Part shown: piece after piece, positions 1 to 8,537 of the stretch
How positions within the stretch are numbered: position 1 is the first letter of the stretch
Layout of the letters: the number at the start of each line of letters is the position of its first letter
DNA from: Achromobacter kerstersii
GTDB lineage: Bacteria > Pseudomonadota > Gammaproteobacteria > Burkholderiales > Burkholderiaceae_B
Direction: 5' to 3'
Assembly (NCBI RefSeq): GCF_902859595.1
Contig: NZ_CADIJQ010000003.1
Span: 434,001 to 498,000 of the forward strand
Length of the DNA stretch: 64,000 nt
Program-made: the position numbers and the translations under genes
Notes under the pieces: generated by a model
Databases searched by the model: none
What the model saw: the letters and a program-made list of their open reading frames with translations, nothing else
Told to the model about the DNA's origin: nothing

Positions 1-26
1 CGGTGGGCGGCTTTCCTGGGGGCGTT

Positions 27-806
27 TTAGTCGCTGGTCAGTTCCATGCTGCGCGTCACTTCTTCCTGCACGCGCTCCCAGATCGACCGCTTCAATTCCA
101 CAAAGCGCGGTGACAACTGCACATCAGCGCTGCGCGGATGCGGCAGGTCGTTCTGGATGTCTTGCACGATGCGCCCGGGTTTGGAACCCATCACCGCCAT
201 GCGCGTGGACAGCGTCAGGGCTTCGTCGATGGAGTGCGTGATGAAGACAATCGTCTTGCCGCTTTGCTCGTAGATCGACAGCAACTGGTCTTGCAGCACC
301 TGACGCGTCATGGCGTCCAGCGCGGCGAAGGGCTCGTCGAACAGCATCACGTCGGGGTCATTGGCCAGCACCCGCGCAATCGACACGCGCTGCTTCATGC
401 CGCCTGACAGCGCATGCGGATACTTGTCCGCCGCCTGCTTTAAGCCGACCATTTCGATGAACTTGCGGGCAATCGGCGCGCGTTCCTGCTTGGACATGCC
501 GCGCATCTTCAGGCCGAATTCCACGTTCTCTTGCACCGTGCGCCACGGAAACAGCGCGTACTGCTGAAACACCATGCCACAGGCGGCGGTTACGTCGGTG
601 ACGGTCTTGCCGTTGATGGCGACGGTGCCGGTGTTGGGCGTGATGAAGCCCGCCATCAGGTTCAGCAAGGTGGACTTGCCGCAGCCAGACGCGCCCAGCA
701 GCACCAGGAACTCACCGCGCTTGACCTCCAGGTTCACCTTGTCCAGCACGGTCACGTCGCCATAGGCCTTGGACACATCGGTCAGCTGGATCATCGTGTC
801 GTTCAT
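27..806 (-). CDS. ABC transporter ATP-binding protein, nitrate/sulfonate/taurine type
   Basis: This is the cytoplasmic ATPase that powers the importer made with the next two genes upstream. It shows a Walker A motif (GASGCGKST, about residues 38-46), the signature LSGGMKQR, and Walker B (VMLFDEPFAALD) followed by the switch His in FITHSIDEA. These are typical of the SsuB/TauB/NrtD group; the length (259 aa) is normal. I chose the ATG at 806 because it overlaps the permease stop as ATGA. In-frame ATGs at 815 and 827 are possible, and none has a clear Shine-Dalgarno. The substrate cannot be read from the ATPase. Confidence 0.93.
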   Translation of the reverse strand: MNDTMIQLTDVSKAYGDVTVLDKVNLEVKRGEFLVLLGASGCGKSTLLNLMAGFITPNTGTVAINGKTVTDVTAACGMVFQQYALFPWRTVQENVEFGLKMRGMSKQERAPIARKFIEMVGLKQAADKYPHALSGGMKQRVSIARVLANDPDVMLFDEPFAALDAMTRQVLQDQLLSIYEQSGKTIVFITHSIDEALTLSTRMAVMGSKPGRIVQDIQNDLPHPRSADVQLSPRFVELKRSIWERVQEEVTRSMELTSD

Positions 807-1573
807 CGTTGCCATGCCAGCACCCATCGTTCAAGAAGCCGCAAACACAAGTCAGTTACCAGGACGGTGAAACTGATCAGGACCATGCCCAGCACCACGG
901 TGTCGGTCTGGAAAAATTCCTTGCCGTTCATGATCATGAAGCCCAGACCTTCCTTGGACGCGACCAGTTCGGCAGAAATCACGCACGTCCATGACAGGCC
1001 CAGAATGATCTTCATGCCCGATAGAATCTGCGGCAGGCATCCGGGGAACAGCACTTCGCGCATGACCTGCCAGCGGTTGGCGCCCAGGTTGCGCGCCGCC
1101 CGCACCAGCACCGGGTCGATGCTGCGCGACGCTTCCATCACGTACAGCAGCGCTGGCACGAACGACCCCATGAACACGATGCTGTACTTCTGCGTTTCGG
1201 TAATGCCGAACCACAAGAGCGACAGCGGAATCCAGCTCATGGAGGGCAGCGGGCGCAGAAACGAAATGATGGGGTCGAAGACGGCGCGCGCCACCTTCGA
1301 TGTGCCCAACAGAATGCCCAGCGGAATGGCCACGATGACGGCCGCCAGAAAGCCCACCATCACGCGGCGCGTGGAGGCCAGCACGTTGTAGAACAGCGTG
1401 CCCTGGTCCGACATCGACATGGCGCGCGCCAGCACCTGCGACGGCGCGGGCAGGAAGATCGGGTCGACCGCGCCGGCGCGGCACAGGCCTTCCCACAGCA
1501 ACAAAAAGCTCAGAAGCGAAAACACGCTGACCCAGATCAGCCGTGTTTCCCTTGAAGACGAACGCGTGGACAT
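803..1573 (-). CDS. ABC transporter permease, nitrate/sulfonate/taurine type
   Basis: This is an integral membrane permease of about 256 aa with an N-terminal helix (VFSLLSFLLLWEGL) and further hydrophobic segments. The EAA-loop region reads EASRSIDPVLVRAARNLGANRW, abbreviated here as EASRS...ARNLGA, which contacts the ATPase. It belongs to the BPD_transp_1 family (SsuC/TauC/NrtB-like). The start at ATG 1573 is preferred over the much longer open frame, whose first 55 codons look like noise. The gene starts 14 bases after the binding-protein stop and overlaps the ATPase start, so the three genes form one operon. Confidence 0.92.
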   Translation of the reverse strand: MSTRSSSRETRLIWVSVFSLLSFLLLWEGLCRAGAVDPIFLPAPSQVLARAMSMSDQGTLFYNVLASTRRVMVGFLAAVIVAIPLGILLGTSKVARAVFDPIISFLRPLPSMSWIPLSLLWFGITETQKYSIVFMGSFVPALLYVMEASRSIDPVLVRAARNLGANRWQVMREVLFPGCLPQILSGMKIILGLSWTCVISAELVASKEGLGFMIMNGKEFFQTDTVVLGMVLISFTVLVTDLCLRLLERWVLAWQR

Positions 1574-1587
1574 GGCTTGTGTCCCGC

Positions 1588-2586
1588 TTACAGGTACGAG
1601 GCCTGGACCCAGTCCTTGACGGTGGGTGCGCGGTCGATCTGCTTGAGGGACACCAGCATTTCGGCCAGTTGCTGCATGCCGGTGACGAACTTGCCCGGCT
1701 CCACCATCAGCGCTTGCTGGTCCGCAGCCGAATACCACTGCGTCTGCTTGATGACGGCCAGCTGTTCTTCCTTGGACAAGCCCGTCAGCTCCAGCAGCAC
1801 GCCTGCGGCCTCATCGGGCTGCTCGGTCAGCATGGTGTTGGCCTGGAACACGGCGTGCAGGAATTTCTTCACGGCGTCAGGGTTCTCTTTGCCCAGCTTC
1901 GTGTGCGTCAGCAGCACATCGGGGCCGGGGGTGATGCCGTATTGCTTGTAGAGCGAGAACGCCGTGTCGTCCAACAGCACGTGCGTGCCAGGCACGGCCT
2001 TGATGCGGTCGAACGCCGGGGTCCAGGCCACCGCCGCGTCGATCTGCTTGCCTTGGTAGGCAGACAGCAGGTTGGTCGCGGGCAGGTTGATGATGGACAC
2101 GTCGCGGTCCGGGTTCATGCCCGCCTGACGCAGCACGTCCAGCAACAACACGTGCGCGCTGGAGGCATAGGTGACGCCGATCTTCTTGCCCTTCAGGTCA
2201 GCTACCGACTTCACGTCTTCGCGCACCAGCACGCCTTCGGCGCGGCCGAAGTTGTTGGGCGTGGCAATCACCTGAAATTGGCGCGCGCCCGCCGCCATCA
2301 AGGCCAGCGACGACACTACGCCCGTGCCGGCCAGGTCGATGTTGCCGGCCATCACGGCGCTCATGCGGTCGGACGACGTGGCGAAGCTCTGCCACTTGAT
2401 GTCCAGGCCCTGCTTGGCGAACAACCCCGTCTTCATGGCGATGTAGGCCGAATAATGCCCCAGCCAGGCCGAGCCGCCGTACGTGTATGACGCATTGGCG
2501 GCGCGGCCGATCATGGGAAAGCCCAGGGCGCTTGCGCCCGCCAACGCTGCGGTGCGCACCAACATGGCGCGGCGATTCATGTTCAT
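1588..2586 (-). CDS. ABC transporter substrate-binding protein, NMT1/THI5-TauA-like
   Basis: This is a 332-aa periplasmic solute-binding protein and the first gene of the importer operon. The N-terminus has two arginines, a hydrophobic stretch and an Ala-rich cleavage region (RTAALAGASALGFP...GRAANA), i.e. an export signal that could be Tat or Sec. The mature part has the NMT1/SsuA look: LFAKQGLDIKWQ, SSDRMSAVMAGNIDLAGTG, and later IDAAVAWTPAFDRIK. An AGGGG stretch about 8 bases before ATG 2586 supports the start. Members of this family bind sulfonates, nitrate, pyrimidine precursors or aromatic acids. The divergent oxidoreductase genes suggest an organic nitrogen compound, but that is inference. 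Confidence 0.9.
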   Translation of the reverse strand: MNMNRRAMLVRTAALAGASALGFPMIGRAANASYTYGGSAWLGHYSAYIAMKTGLFAKQGLDIKWQSFATSSDRMSAVMAGNIDLAGTGVVSSLALMAAGARQFQVIATPNNFGRAEGVLVREDVKSVADLKGKKIGVTYASSAHVLLLDVLRQAGMNPDRDVSIINLPATNLLSAYQGKQIDAAVAWTPAFDRIKAVPGTHVLLDDTAFSLYKQYGITPGPDVLLTHTKLGKENPDAVKKFLHAVFQANTMLTEQPDEAAGVLLELTGLSKEEQLAVIKQTQWYSAADQQALMVEPGKFVTGMQQLAEMLVSLKQIDRAPTVKDWVQASYL

Positions 2587-2849
2587 ATTTTTCCCCTACG
2601 TAAAGTAGATTGACTGATAGATGTCATGTCGCCGGCACTCTGTGGTGCGGCAGACGAGACTTTCACCCGGGCATCGCGCCGCAGCATGAATATAAGGATT
2701 GGCGATGGTCGAAATTTGTTCTGCTTAAACAAAGCGGGCGGAACGTCGGCGTTTCATCAAGGCTTTTATTCAGTATTCGCGGTGCTTATATTGCGAAGCG
2801 CCACCCACGGCAGGTTCACACTCGCGCCACTTGTCCTTGGAGCCTTGTC

Positions 2850-4037
2850 GTGAAAAGTTATGACGTGATCGTGATTGGTGCCGGCGTGATCGGCAGTTCG
2901 GTGGCGTTCCACCTGGCGGAGCTGGGCGCCAAAAACGTGCTGGTGCTGGATCGCGCCACGATCGGGGCGGGCACGACCTCGCAGTCTTCCGGCATTTTGC
3001 GCACGCACTATTCGGTGCGCGAAAACGTGGAGCTGGCCCAGCGTTCCTGGAACGTGTTCAACAACTTTGCCAGCTATGTCGGCGACGACGAGGCGTCCTG
3101 CGGCCTGGTCAAGTGTGGCTACCTGATTACGGCGGCCGACGACGACAAGCTGGAACCGTTGCGCGGCGCGCTGGATCAGCAACGCGCGCAAGGCATTGCG
3201 CTGGAATTGCTGAACCCTGCCCAAGCCCGCGAACTCCTGCCGATTGCCTCGTTCGATGATGCCGCGCTGATCGGCTATGAACCCGAAGCCGGTTTCGCCG
3301 ACGCCTATCTGGTGGCGACCAGTTTCGCGCGCGGCGCACGCCGCCGGGGCGTGACCATTCGCGAAAACGTCGACGTGCGAAAACTGCTGATCGAGAACGG
3401 CCGGGTGATTGGCGTGTCCACGTCTGATGGCGATTTCGCCAGCCCGCTCGTCATCAGCACGCAAAACATCTGGACGCCCGAACTGGCCGGCTGGACCGGC
3501 GTGGCGATGCCCGTCGTGCCTGAACGCCATGCCGTGCTGGCGCTGGAATGCAGCGAGGCGCCCTATACCTATTCCATGCCGGTCTTCAAAGACCTGGCGT
3601 CGCCGGGCATGCTGTATTGTCGCAGCTATGGCGGCAACCAGATGCTGGTCAGCGAAGGCATCGTGGGCGAGGCGCTGCAAAAGAGCGACGCCGAGCAAGG
3701 CGATATTCCGCTGGACTACGTGGCCGAAGTGGGCGAACAGGTTGCCGCGCGCTTCCCGGCGTATGAGACGGCAGGCCTGGCCTCGTCCTGGACCGGCGTG
3801 TACGACGTCACGCCAGATTGGAATCCGGTGCTGGGCCGCGTGCCCAGCGTGCAGGGGCTGATTGTGGGGTTCGGCTTTTCGGGTCACGGCTTCAAGCTGT
3901 CGCCGACCGTGGGCCGGGTTCTGGCGCAGGAAGCGCTGGGGCTGGCCACCGACGTGTCGCTCAAGCCTTACGACATCGGCCGTTTTGAAAGCGGCGCGTT
4001 GTTGACGGGCAAGTACGGCCTTGGCGCGGTGTCCTGA
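2850..4037 (+). CDS. FAD-dependent oxidoreductase, DAO/sarcosine-oxidase-like
   Basis: This is a flavoprotein of 395 aa in the D-amino-acid oxidase / sarcosine dehydrogenase superfamily, which oxidises C-N bonds of amino acids or N-methyl compounds. The dinucleotide-binding motif is at the N-terminus (DVIVIGAGVIGSS, then VLDRATIGAGTTSQSSG). The C-terminal FAD-contact region VGFGFSGHGFKLSPTVGR is typical. The GTG start at 2850 is chosen because GGAG lies 7 bases upstream and the family N-terminus begins exactly there; the open frame extends 80 codons further without similarity. It is divergent from the ABC importer and followed closely by hutD and then etfBA, so ETF is a plausible electron acceptor. 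Confidence 0.88.
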   Translation: MKSYDVIVIGAGVIGSSVAFHLAELGAKNVLVLDRATIGAGTTSQSSGILRTHYSVRENVELAQRSWNVFNNFASYVGDDEASCGLVKCGYLITAADDDKLEPLRGALDQQRAQGIALELLNPAQARELLPIASFDDAALIGYEPEAGFADAYLVATSFARGARRRGVTIRENVDVRKLLIENGRVIGVSTSDGDFASPLVISTQNIWTPELAGWTGVAMPVVPERHAVLALECSEAPYTYSMPVFKDLASPGMLYCRSYGGNQMLVSEGIVGEALQKSDAEQGDIPLDYVAEVGEQVAARFPAYETAGLASSWTGVYDVTPDWNPVLGRVPSVQGLIVGFGFSGHGFKLSPTVGRVLAQEALGLATDVSLKPYDIGRFESGALLTGKYGLGAVS

Positions 4038-4041
4038 TCCG

Positions 4042-4611
4042 ATGCGCGCCGTGCACGCCAACTGGCAGGACTTGCCGCCTGAACCCTGGAAAAACGGCGG
4101 TGGCGTCACGCGCACCTTGGCGGTGGATGACGCCGCCAGCGCATGCATGATGCCGCCGCGTTGGCGGGTTAGCGTGGCCGACATCACCCGTGATGGCGCG
4201 TATTCACGCTTCCCGGGCGTTGACCGCGTGTCGGTGGTGGTGTCGGGGGCGGGCGTGGCGTTGCGTGGCGACGGCGAAGACATCGCGTTGTTGCCAGGCA
4301 GGGCGGTCGCGTTCGCGGGCGATGTCGCCTTGCAGTCGCGCTTGCTTGAAGGCGCGGTGCGCGTGCTCAATCTGTTCGTTTTACGTGGCGCGGTTCAAGC
4401 GCAGGTGCGCTGCGGTGGCGCGCAGCCCGTCACCGTCAAGGCCGGATCGTTGGAAGACGCCGCCGGCCCCGCATCCCACGTGCGCATCGTGGTGGACGCG
4501 CAGAATTTTTTTATCGACTCGTCCTGTCAGGACGATGCCGTGTCCGCAGACGCGTTGCCGCCGGACGCCGTGCGGATTGATCTGCACATGGCGGCGTTTG
4601 GCACGGTTTGA
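4042..4611 (+). CDS. hutD: HutD/Ves family protein
   Basis: This is a small cupin-fold protein of about 189 aa. The family signature PWKNGGGVTRTLAV lies near residues 14-27, followed by WRVSVADITRDGAYSRFPGVDR, which is characteristic of HutD/Ves. In pseudomonads HutD sits in histidine utilisation operons and is thought to moderate pathway flux. Here it begins 4 bases after the oxidoreductase stop, so the two are co-translated. No histidine ammonia-lyase or urocanase is nearby, so its role here is probably tied to the oxidoreductase. A TTG start at 4021 overlapping the upstream gene is possible but less likely. Confidence 0.85.
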   Translation: MRAVHANWQDLPPEPWKNGGGVTRTLAVDDAASACMMPPRWRVSVADITRDGAYSRFPGVDRVSVVVSGAGVALRGDGEDIALLPGRAVAFAGDVALQSRLLEGAVRVLNLFVLRGAVQAQVRCGGAQPVTVKAGSLEDAAGPASHVRIVVDAQNFFIDSSCQDDAVSADALPPDAVRIDLHMAAFGTV

Positions 4612-4616
4612 TCGTT

Positions 4617-4704
4617 GCGTTTGATGCGTTTGATGCGTTTGACGCGGTTGATGGGTTTGTTTGTTGGGTTGCTCTATTGGGCTTGATTATTGGGTTTGAT
4701 TATT
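4617..4704. repeat. short tandem repeats (9-mer and 13-mer) before etfB
   Basis: Four to five copies of a nonamer (GCGTTTGAT twice, then GCGTTTGAC and GCGGTTGAT) run from 4617 to 4652. They are followed at 4679-4704 by two near-identical 13-mers (GGGCTTGATTATT, GGGTTTGATTATT). They fill the 149-base gap between hutD and etfB. Nothing indicates coding function. Confidence 0.85.
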
Positions 4705-4760
4705 GCTATTCGCGCCCCGCGCGGCGCGTTTTGTTGATTCCTTGATTCAGGAGTGTTCGC

Positions 4761-5510
4761 ATGAAGGTGATAGCCGCGGTCAAGCGCGTGGTTGACTACA
4801 ACGTCAACGTGCGCGTCAAGGCCGACCAGAGCGGCGTGGAGATCGGCAACGTCAAGATGTCGATGAACCCGTTTGATGAAATCGCCGTCGAGGCGGCCGT
4901 GCGCTTGAAAGAGCAGGGCGTGGCGCAAGACGTGGTTGCGGTGTCTTGCGGCACGGCGCAGTCGCAGGAAACCTTGCGCACGGCCTTGGCCATTGGCGCC
5001 GACCGGGGCGTGCTGGTGCAAACCGACGTTGCCCTGCAACCGTTGGCGGTGGCCAAGCTGCTGCGCGCGGTCGTGCAAAAAGAACAGCCCGCGCTGGTGA
5101 TTCTGGGCAAGCAGGCCATCGACGATGACGCCTGCCAAACGGGTCAGATGCTGGCCGCCCTGCTGGGCTGGCCGCAAGCGACCAACGCCAGCGCGATTGA
5201 TATCGACGGCGGTGTTGCGCGCATCACGCGTGAGGTGGATGGCGGCCTGGAAGTGCTGGAGCTGACCTTGCCCGCCATCGTCACCGCCGACCTGCGTTTG
5301 AACGAGCCGCGCTACGTCACGCTGCCCAACATCATGAAGGCAAAGAAGAAGCCGGTGGATATCGAGACACCCGAGGCATTGGGCGTGGACCCCGCGTCGC
5401 GGCTGGAAACGCTGCGCGTGGAAGAGCCCGCCGCGCGCGCGCCCGGCATCAAGGTGGCCGACGTGGCCGCGCTGGTCGACAAACTGAAGAACGAAGCGAA
5501 GGTGATCTGA
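4761..5510 (+). CDS. etfB: electron transfer flavoprotein subunit beta
   Basis: This is the beta subunit (249 aa, normal length) of the heterodimeric ETF that accepts electrons from flavin dehydrogenases and passes them to ETF:ubiquinone oxidoreductase. The start [19 protein letters not shown] and the motif [17 protein letters not shown] are diagnostic. The ETF-beta signature is visible around [24 protein letters not shown], given here as DLRLNEPRY...[14 protein letters not shown] lies in the bases before ATG 4761. It overlaps etfA by one base (TGATG), implying translational coupling. The position after a dehydrogenase gene is suggestive of a partner, although ETF genes often serve many dehydrogenases. 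Confidence 0.97.
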   Translation: MKVIAAVKRVVDYNVNVRVKADQSGVEIGNVKMSMNPFDEIAVEAAVRLKEQGVAQDVVAVSCGTAQSQETLRTALAIGADRGVLVQTDVALQPLAVAKLLRAVVQKEQPALVILGKQAIDDDACQTGQMLAALLGWPQATNASAIDIDGGVARITREVDGGLEVLELTLPAIVTADLRLNEPRYVTLPNIMKAKKKPVDIETPEALGVDPASRLETLRVEEPAARAPGIKVADVAALVDKLKNEAKVI

Positions 5511-6439
5511 TGACGGTCTTGGTTATTGCCGAACACGACAACCGCGCCCTGAACAGCGCAACGCGCAACGCCATTGCCGCTGCCGGCAAACTGGGCGCGC
5601 CCATTCATGTGCTGGTGGCGGGCGCGGATGCGCAAGCCGTGGCGGATGCTGCGGCACGTACACCGGGCGTGGAGAAAGTGCTGTGGGCGGAAGCGCCGCA
5701 TCTGGGCGAAGGGCTGGCCGAGAACCTGGCCGCGCAGGCCGTGGCCGTCGCCGCGCCGTACTCGCATCTATTCCTGGCCGCCACCACGCAGGGCAAGAAC
5801 GTGGCCCCGCGCATCGCCGCGCTGCTGGACGTGGCGCAGGTGTCTGACGTGATCGAGGTGTTGGCGCCCGACACGTTCAAGCGCCCCATCTATGCGGGCA
5901 ACGCGATTGCCACGGTCAAGAGCGGTTACCCGGTGGTGGTGGCGACGATCCGCCCGACGGCGTTCGATGCCGTGCCGGCCGAAGGCGGCAGCGCGGCGGT
6001 GGAATCCGTTGCGGCGGTGGCCGATATGGGGCTGGCGCGATTCAAGCGCCGCGAGATCGCCGTGTCCGAACGCCCGGAATTGGGCGGTGCGCGCGTGGTG
6101 GTATCAGGCGGCCGGGGTCTGGGCAGCGCCGACAACTTCAAACTGCTGGACCCGTTGGCTGAAAAGCTGGGGGCGGCACTCGGCGCCTCGCGCGCGGCGG
6201 TGGATGCGGGCTATGCGCCCAATGATTGGCAGGTGGGGCAAACCGGCAAGATCGTTGCGCCGGAACTCTACGTGGCAGTGGGTATTTCAGGCGCCATCCA
6301 GCATCTGGCCGGCATGAAAGACTCCAAGACCATCGTCGCCATCAATAAAGACGGCGATGCGCCGATCTTTGGCGTGGCGGACTACGGCTTGGTGGGCGAC
6401 TTGTTCGACGCCGTGCCCGCGCTGGCCGCGTCGCTGTAA
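5510..6439 (+). CDS. etfA: electron transfer flavoprotein subunit alpha
   Basis: This is the FAD-carrying alpha subunit of ETF, 309 aa as usual. The C-terminal FAD-binding half shows the ordered motifs [53 protein letters not shown] and [13 protein letters not shown]. The N-terminal half ([19 protein letters not shown]) is the domain that packs on etfB. Its start overlaps the etfB stop. It ends only 7 bases before the convergent LysR gene, so the two transcripts meet here. Confidence 0.97.
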   Translation: MTVLVIAEHDNRALNSATRNAIAAAGKLGAPIHVLVAGADAQAVADAAARTPGVEKVLWAEAPHLGEGLAENLAAQAVAVAAPYSHLFLAATTQGKNVAPRIAALLDVAQVSDVIEVLAPDTFKRPIYAGNAIATVKSGYPVVVATIRPTAFDAVPAEGGSAAVESVAAVADMGLARFKRREIAVSERPELGGARVVVSGGRGLGSADNFKLLDPLAEKLGAALGASRAAVDAGYAPNDWQVGQTGKIVAPELYVAVGISGAIQHLAGMKDSKTIVAINKDGDAPIFGVADYGLVGDLFDAVPALAASL

Positions 6440-6446
6440 CGCAGGC

Positions 6447-7460
6447 TTAACGCCGCATGCTGCGCCACAGCGTGGCAGGCGGCAGCCCGAGCGCCGGCGC
6501 GATGTCTTTCTGAATCAGGCGTTCTACCGCCATCAGGATCACGTCGCGCGCTTCGGTGGGCAGCTTGCCCACTTCCTGCTGACGCGCGGCCAGATACAAG
6601 GTGCGCGACAGGCTGGGGTCATCCGCGCGGGTCACGCCCAGGTACGGCCCCAGCGGCAACACGCGCAGCTGGTCCACAAAATGGCGCGACTGCCAGATGC
6701 ACAGTGGCGTGCTGATCGCAAAGCCGATGCCGCCAGTCACCAGGCTGAGCAGCGGGTCGGTGTTGTCGAATTCAAAAGTGCGTTCGATCATCACGTCGTG
6801 TGATTCGATCAGACGGTCGATCTCGGCGCCGATGAACGAACGGGCGCTATAGCGAATGAACTGCGTGCGCTTGCCCAGTTCCTTCAGCGTGGTGATGGCC
6901 GACATGTCCATGGACCGCGGCACGATCAGCACATAGGGTTCGCTGAACAAACTGTACTTCTTGATGGTGGGCTTGCCCGCGACTGCGCTGGTGGTGACGA
7001 CCAGATCCAGCTGCCGGTCTTCCAGCTGCTTGTCCAGCACGGGCGTGATGCCCGACCACAGCCGGATCTGGCGCGACGCGCCCGACAGGCCGTGGATCAG
7101 CGTTGGCCCCAACGTGCCCGCAAAGGAATCCACGCAGCCAAAGCGCACGATGTTGCGTTTGGCGCGGCTCAGGTTGCGCACGCTTTCCGTCATGTCGCCC
7201 GCTTGCGCGAGCAGGCGCGCGGCATGGTCGAACAGCAGTTCGCCTGCGGGCGTGGGCCGCGCGGGGCGGGTGCTGCGGTCAAGCAGCTCGGTCGACATCG
7301 CGGCCTCAAGCTGCTTCACGCGCTGCGATACCGCCGCTTGCGACAAGCCCAAGAGCCGCGCCGCGCCGGATACCGACGCGGCTTCCACCACCGCCACCCA
7401 GGTCAGCAGCAGGCTCCATTCCGGATAGTTTTCCGTCGTGCTGAAGGAAAAACGGTTCAT
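6447..7460 (-). CDS. LysR-family transcriptional regulator
   Basis: This is a 337-aa DNA-binding regulator. The winged helix-turn-helix lies at about residues 25-60 (VEAASVSGAARLLGLSQAAVSQRVKQLE in outline), followed by a standard LysR effector domain. The ATG at 7460 is chosen; the open frame extends upstream but only as a shadow of the next gene. It lies 55 bases downstream of the deformylase gene on the same strand and converges on etfA. The target and ligand are unknown; neighbouring catabolic genes are candidates. Confidence 0.9.
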   Translation of the reverse strand: MNRFSFSTTENYPEWSLLLTWVAVVEAASVSGAARLLGLSQAAVSQRVKQLEAAMSTELLDRSTRPARPTPAGELLFDHAARLLAQAGDMTESVRNLSRAKRNIVRFGCVDSFAGTLGPTLIHGLSGASRQIRLWSGITPVLDKQLEDRQLDLVVTTSAVAGKPTIKKYSLFSEPYVLIVPRSMDMSAITTLKELGKRTQFIRYSARSFIGAEIDRLIESHDVMIERTFEFDNTDPLLSLVTGGIGFAISTPLCIWQSRHFVDQLRVLPLGPYLGVTRADDPSLSRTLYLAARQQEVGKLPTEARDVILMAVERLIQKDIAPALGLPPATLWRSMRR

Positions 7461-7515
7461 CGCCTGGCGGTGTCCTGAGGGGGGCTTAGGGTGTGCTGCG
7501 GGGGGCGCGTGTTGC

Positions 7516-8319
7516 TTAGCGCTGACGCGCCGTGGTTTGGCGCAGCGCGGCTTGCACCATGCCTTCAACGACGGGAATGACCTTGCCAGCCAGATCGGCG
7601 CGGTAGCCATAGGGATGCGTTTCGTCCATGTAGGTGGACTGGCACATTTCCAGCTGGATGGCGTGGATGTTGTCGGCCGGCGAGCCGTATTGGCGCGTGA
7701 TGTAGCCGCCCTTGAAGCGGCCGTTGATGGCCCAGGTGTAGTCCGCGCAGCCGTCCAGTTGTTCGCGGACGGCGGCCAGGATGTCGGGCGCACATGCCGC
7801 GCCATCGGACGTGCCGATGTTCAGGTCGGGCAGCTTGCCGTCGAACAGACGCGGCAGCACGCTCGCGATCGAATGCGCTTCCCACAGCAGCACCGTGCCG
7901 TGTTCGGCCTTGATGCGGTCGAGTTCTTCGCGCAGCTTGGCGTGATAGGGCTGCCAGTACGTTTGCAGGCGGTGCGCGCGCTCGGCGTCCGTCAGCACGG
8001 CGTCGTTCTGATAGAGCGCGTCGCCGCGGAACGTTTGCGTGGGGCACAGGCCGGTCTTGGTCTGGCCGGGGTACAGGCTTTCGTCGTTGGGCGGGCGGTT
8101 CAGGTCCACCACATAACGCGAATAGCGCGCGCCAAGCACGGACGCGCCCAGCGCCTGGGCAAATTGGTACAGCGTGTCCAGATGCCAGTCGGTATCGCCG
8201 GATTGCAGGCCCAGCGGCGTCATCTGTGCGCGTTGCGCATCGGGAATCTGGCTGCCGAGATGGGGAATGGAAATCAGCAGCGGCGAGGTGCCACGGCTGA
8301 AATGATAGAGGTCGCTCAA
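7516..8319 (-). CDS. hutG: N-formylglutamate deformylase
   Basis: This zinc amidohydrolase releases glutamate and formate from N-formylglutamate, the last step of one histidine degradation route. Family motifs are clear: LLISIPHLGSQIP, DTDWHLDTLYQF, SRYVVDLNRPPND, LLWEAHSIASVLPRLF and YTWAINGRFKGGYITRQYG, the last quoted in part as NGRFKGGYITR. I chose the TTG at 8319 (267 aa) because GGAG lies exactly 7 bases upstream and the family begins with a comparable short N-terminus. The GTG at 8337 would add six residues but lacks a ribosome site. The rest of the hut pathway is not in the window. Confidence 0.9.
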   Translation of the reverse strand: MSDLYHFSRGTSPLLISIPHLGSQIPDAQRAQMTPLGLQSGDTDWHLDTLYQFAQALGASVLGARYSRYVVDLNRPPNDESLYPGQTKTGLCPTQTFRGDALYQNDAVLTDAERAHRLQTYWQPYHAKLREELDRIKAEHGTVLLWEAHSIASVLPRLFDGKLPDLNIGTSDGAACAPDILAAVREQLDGCADYTWAINGRFKGGYITRQYGSPADNIHAIQLEMCQSTYMDETHPYGYRADLAGKVIPVVEGMVQAALRQTTARQR

Positions 8320-8474
8320 GGGAAAACTCCGGGTCACAAAGTCAGTGCGCTGCGGGCTCGGCCGCAGATGACGGGCGCTTGTATGCTAGGCAGCGCGGCC
8401 CGTCGCGGTAATTGCATCAGTTTAATGGATATTGATAATCAGGAAGGGTGATGCAAAAAAATGGGCTGGTGAAG

Positions 8475-8537
8475 CATGGGTTGCACGGGTTGCATTCATT
8501 GCATCGGTGGCATCGGTTGCATGGGTCGCATCGGTTA
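8475..8537. repeat. nonamer tandem repeat, about 7 copies
   Basis: Seven consecutive nine-base units with consensus CATCGGTTG (CATGGGTTG, CACGGGTTG, CATTCATTG, CATCGGTGG, CATCGGTTG, CATGGGTCG, CATCGGTTA). The last unit contains the stop codon of the LysR gene that ends at 8535. The array lies between the 5' end of hutG and the 3' end of that LysR gene. Confidence 0.9.
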
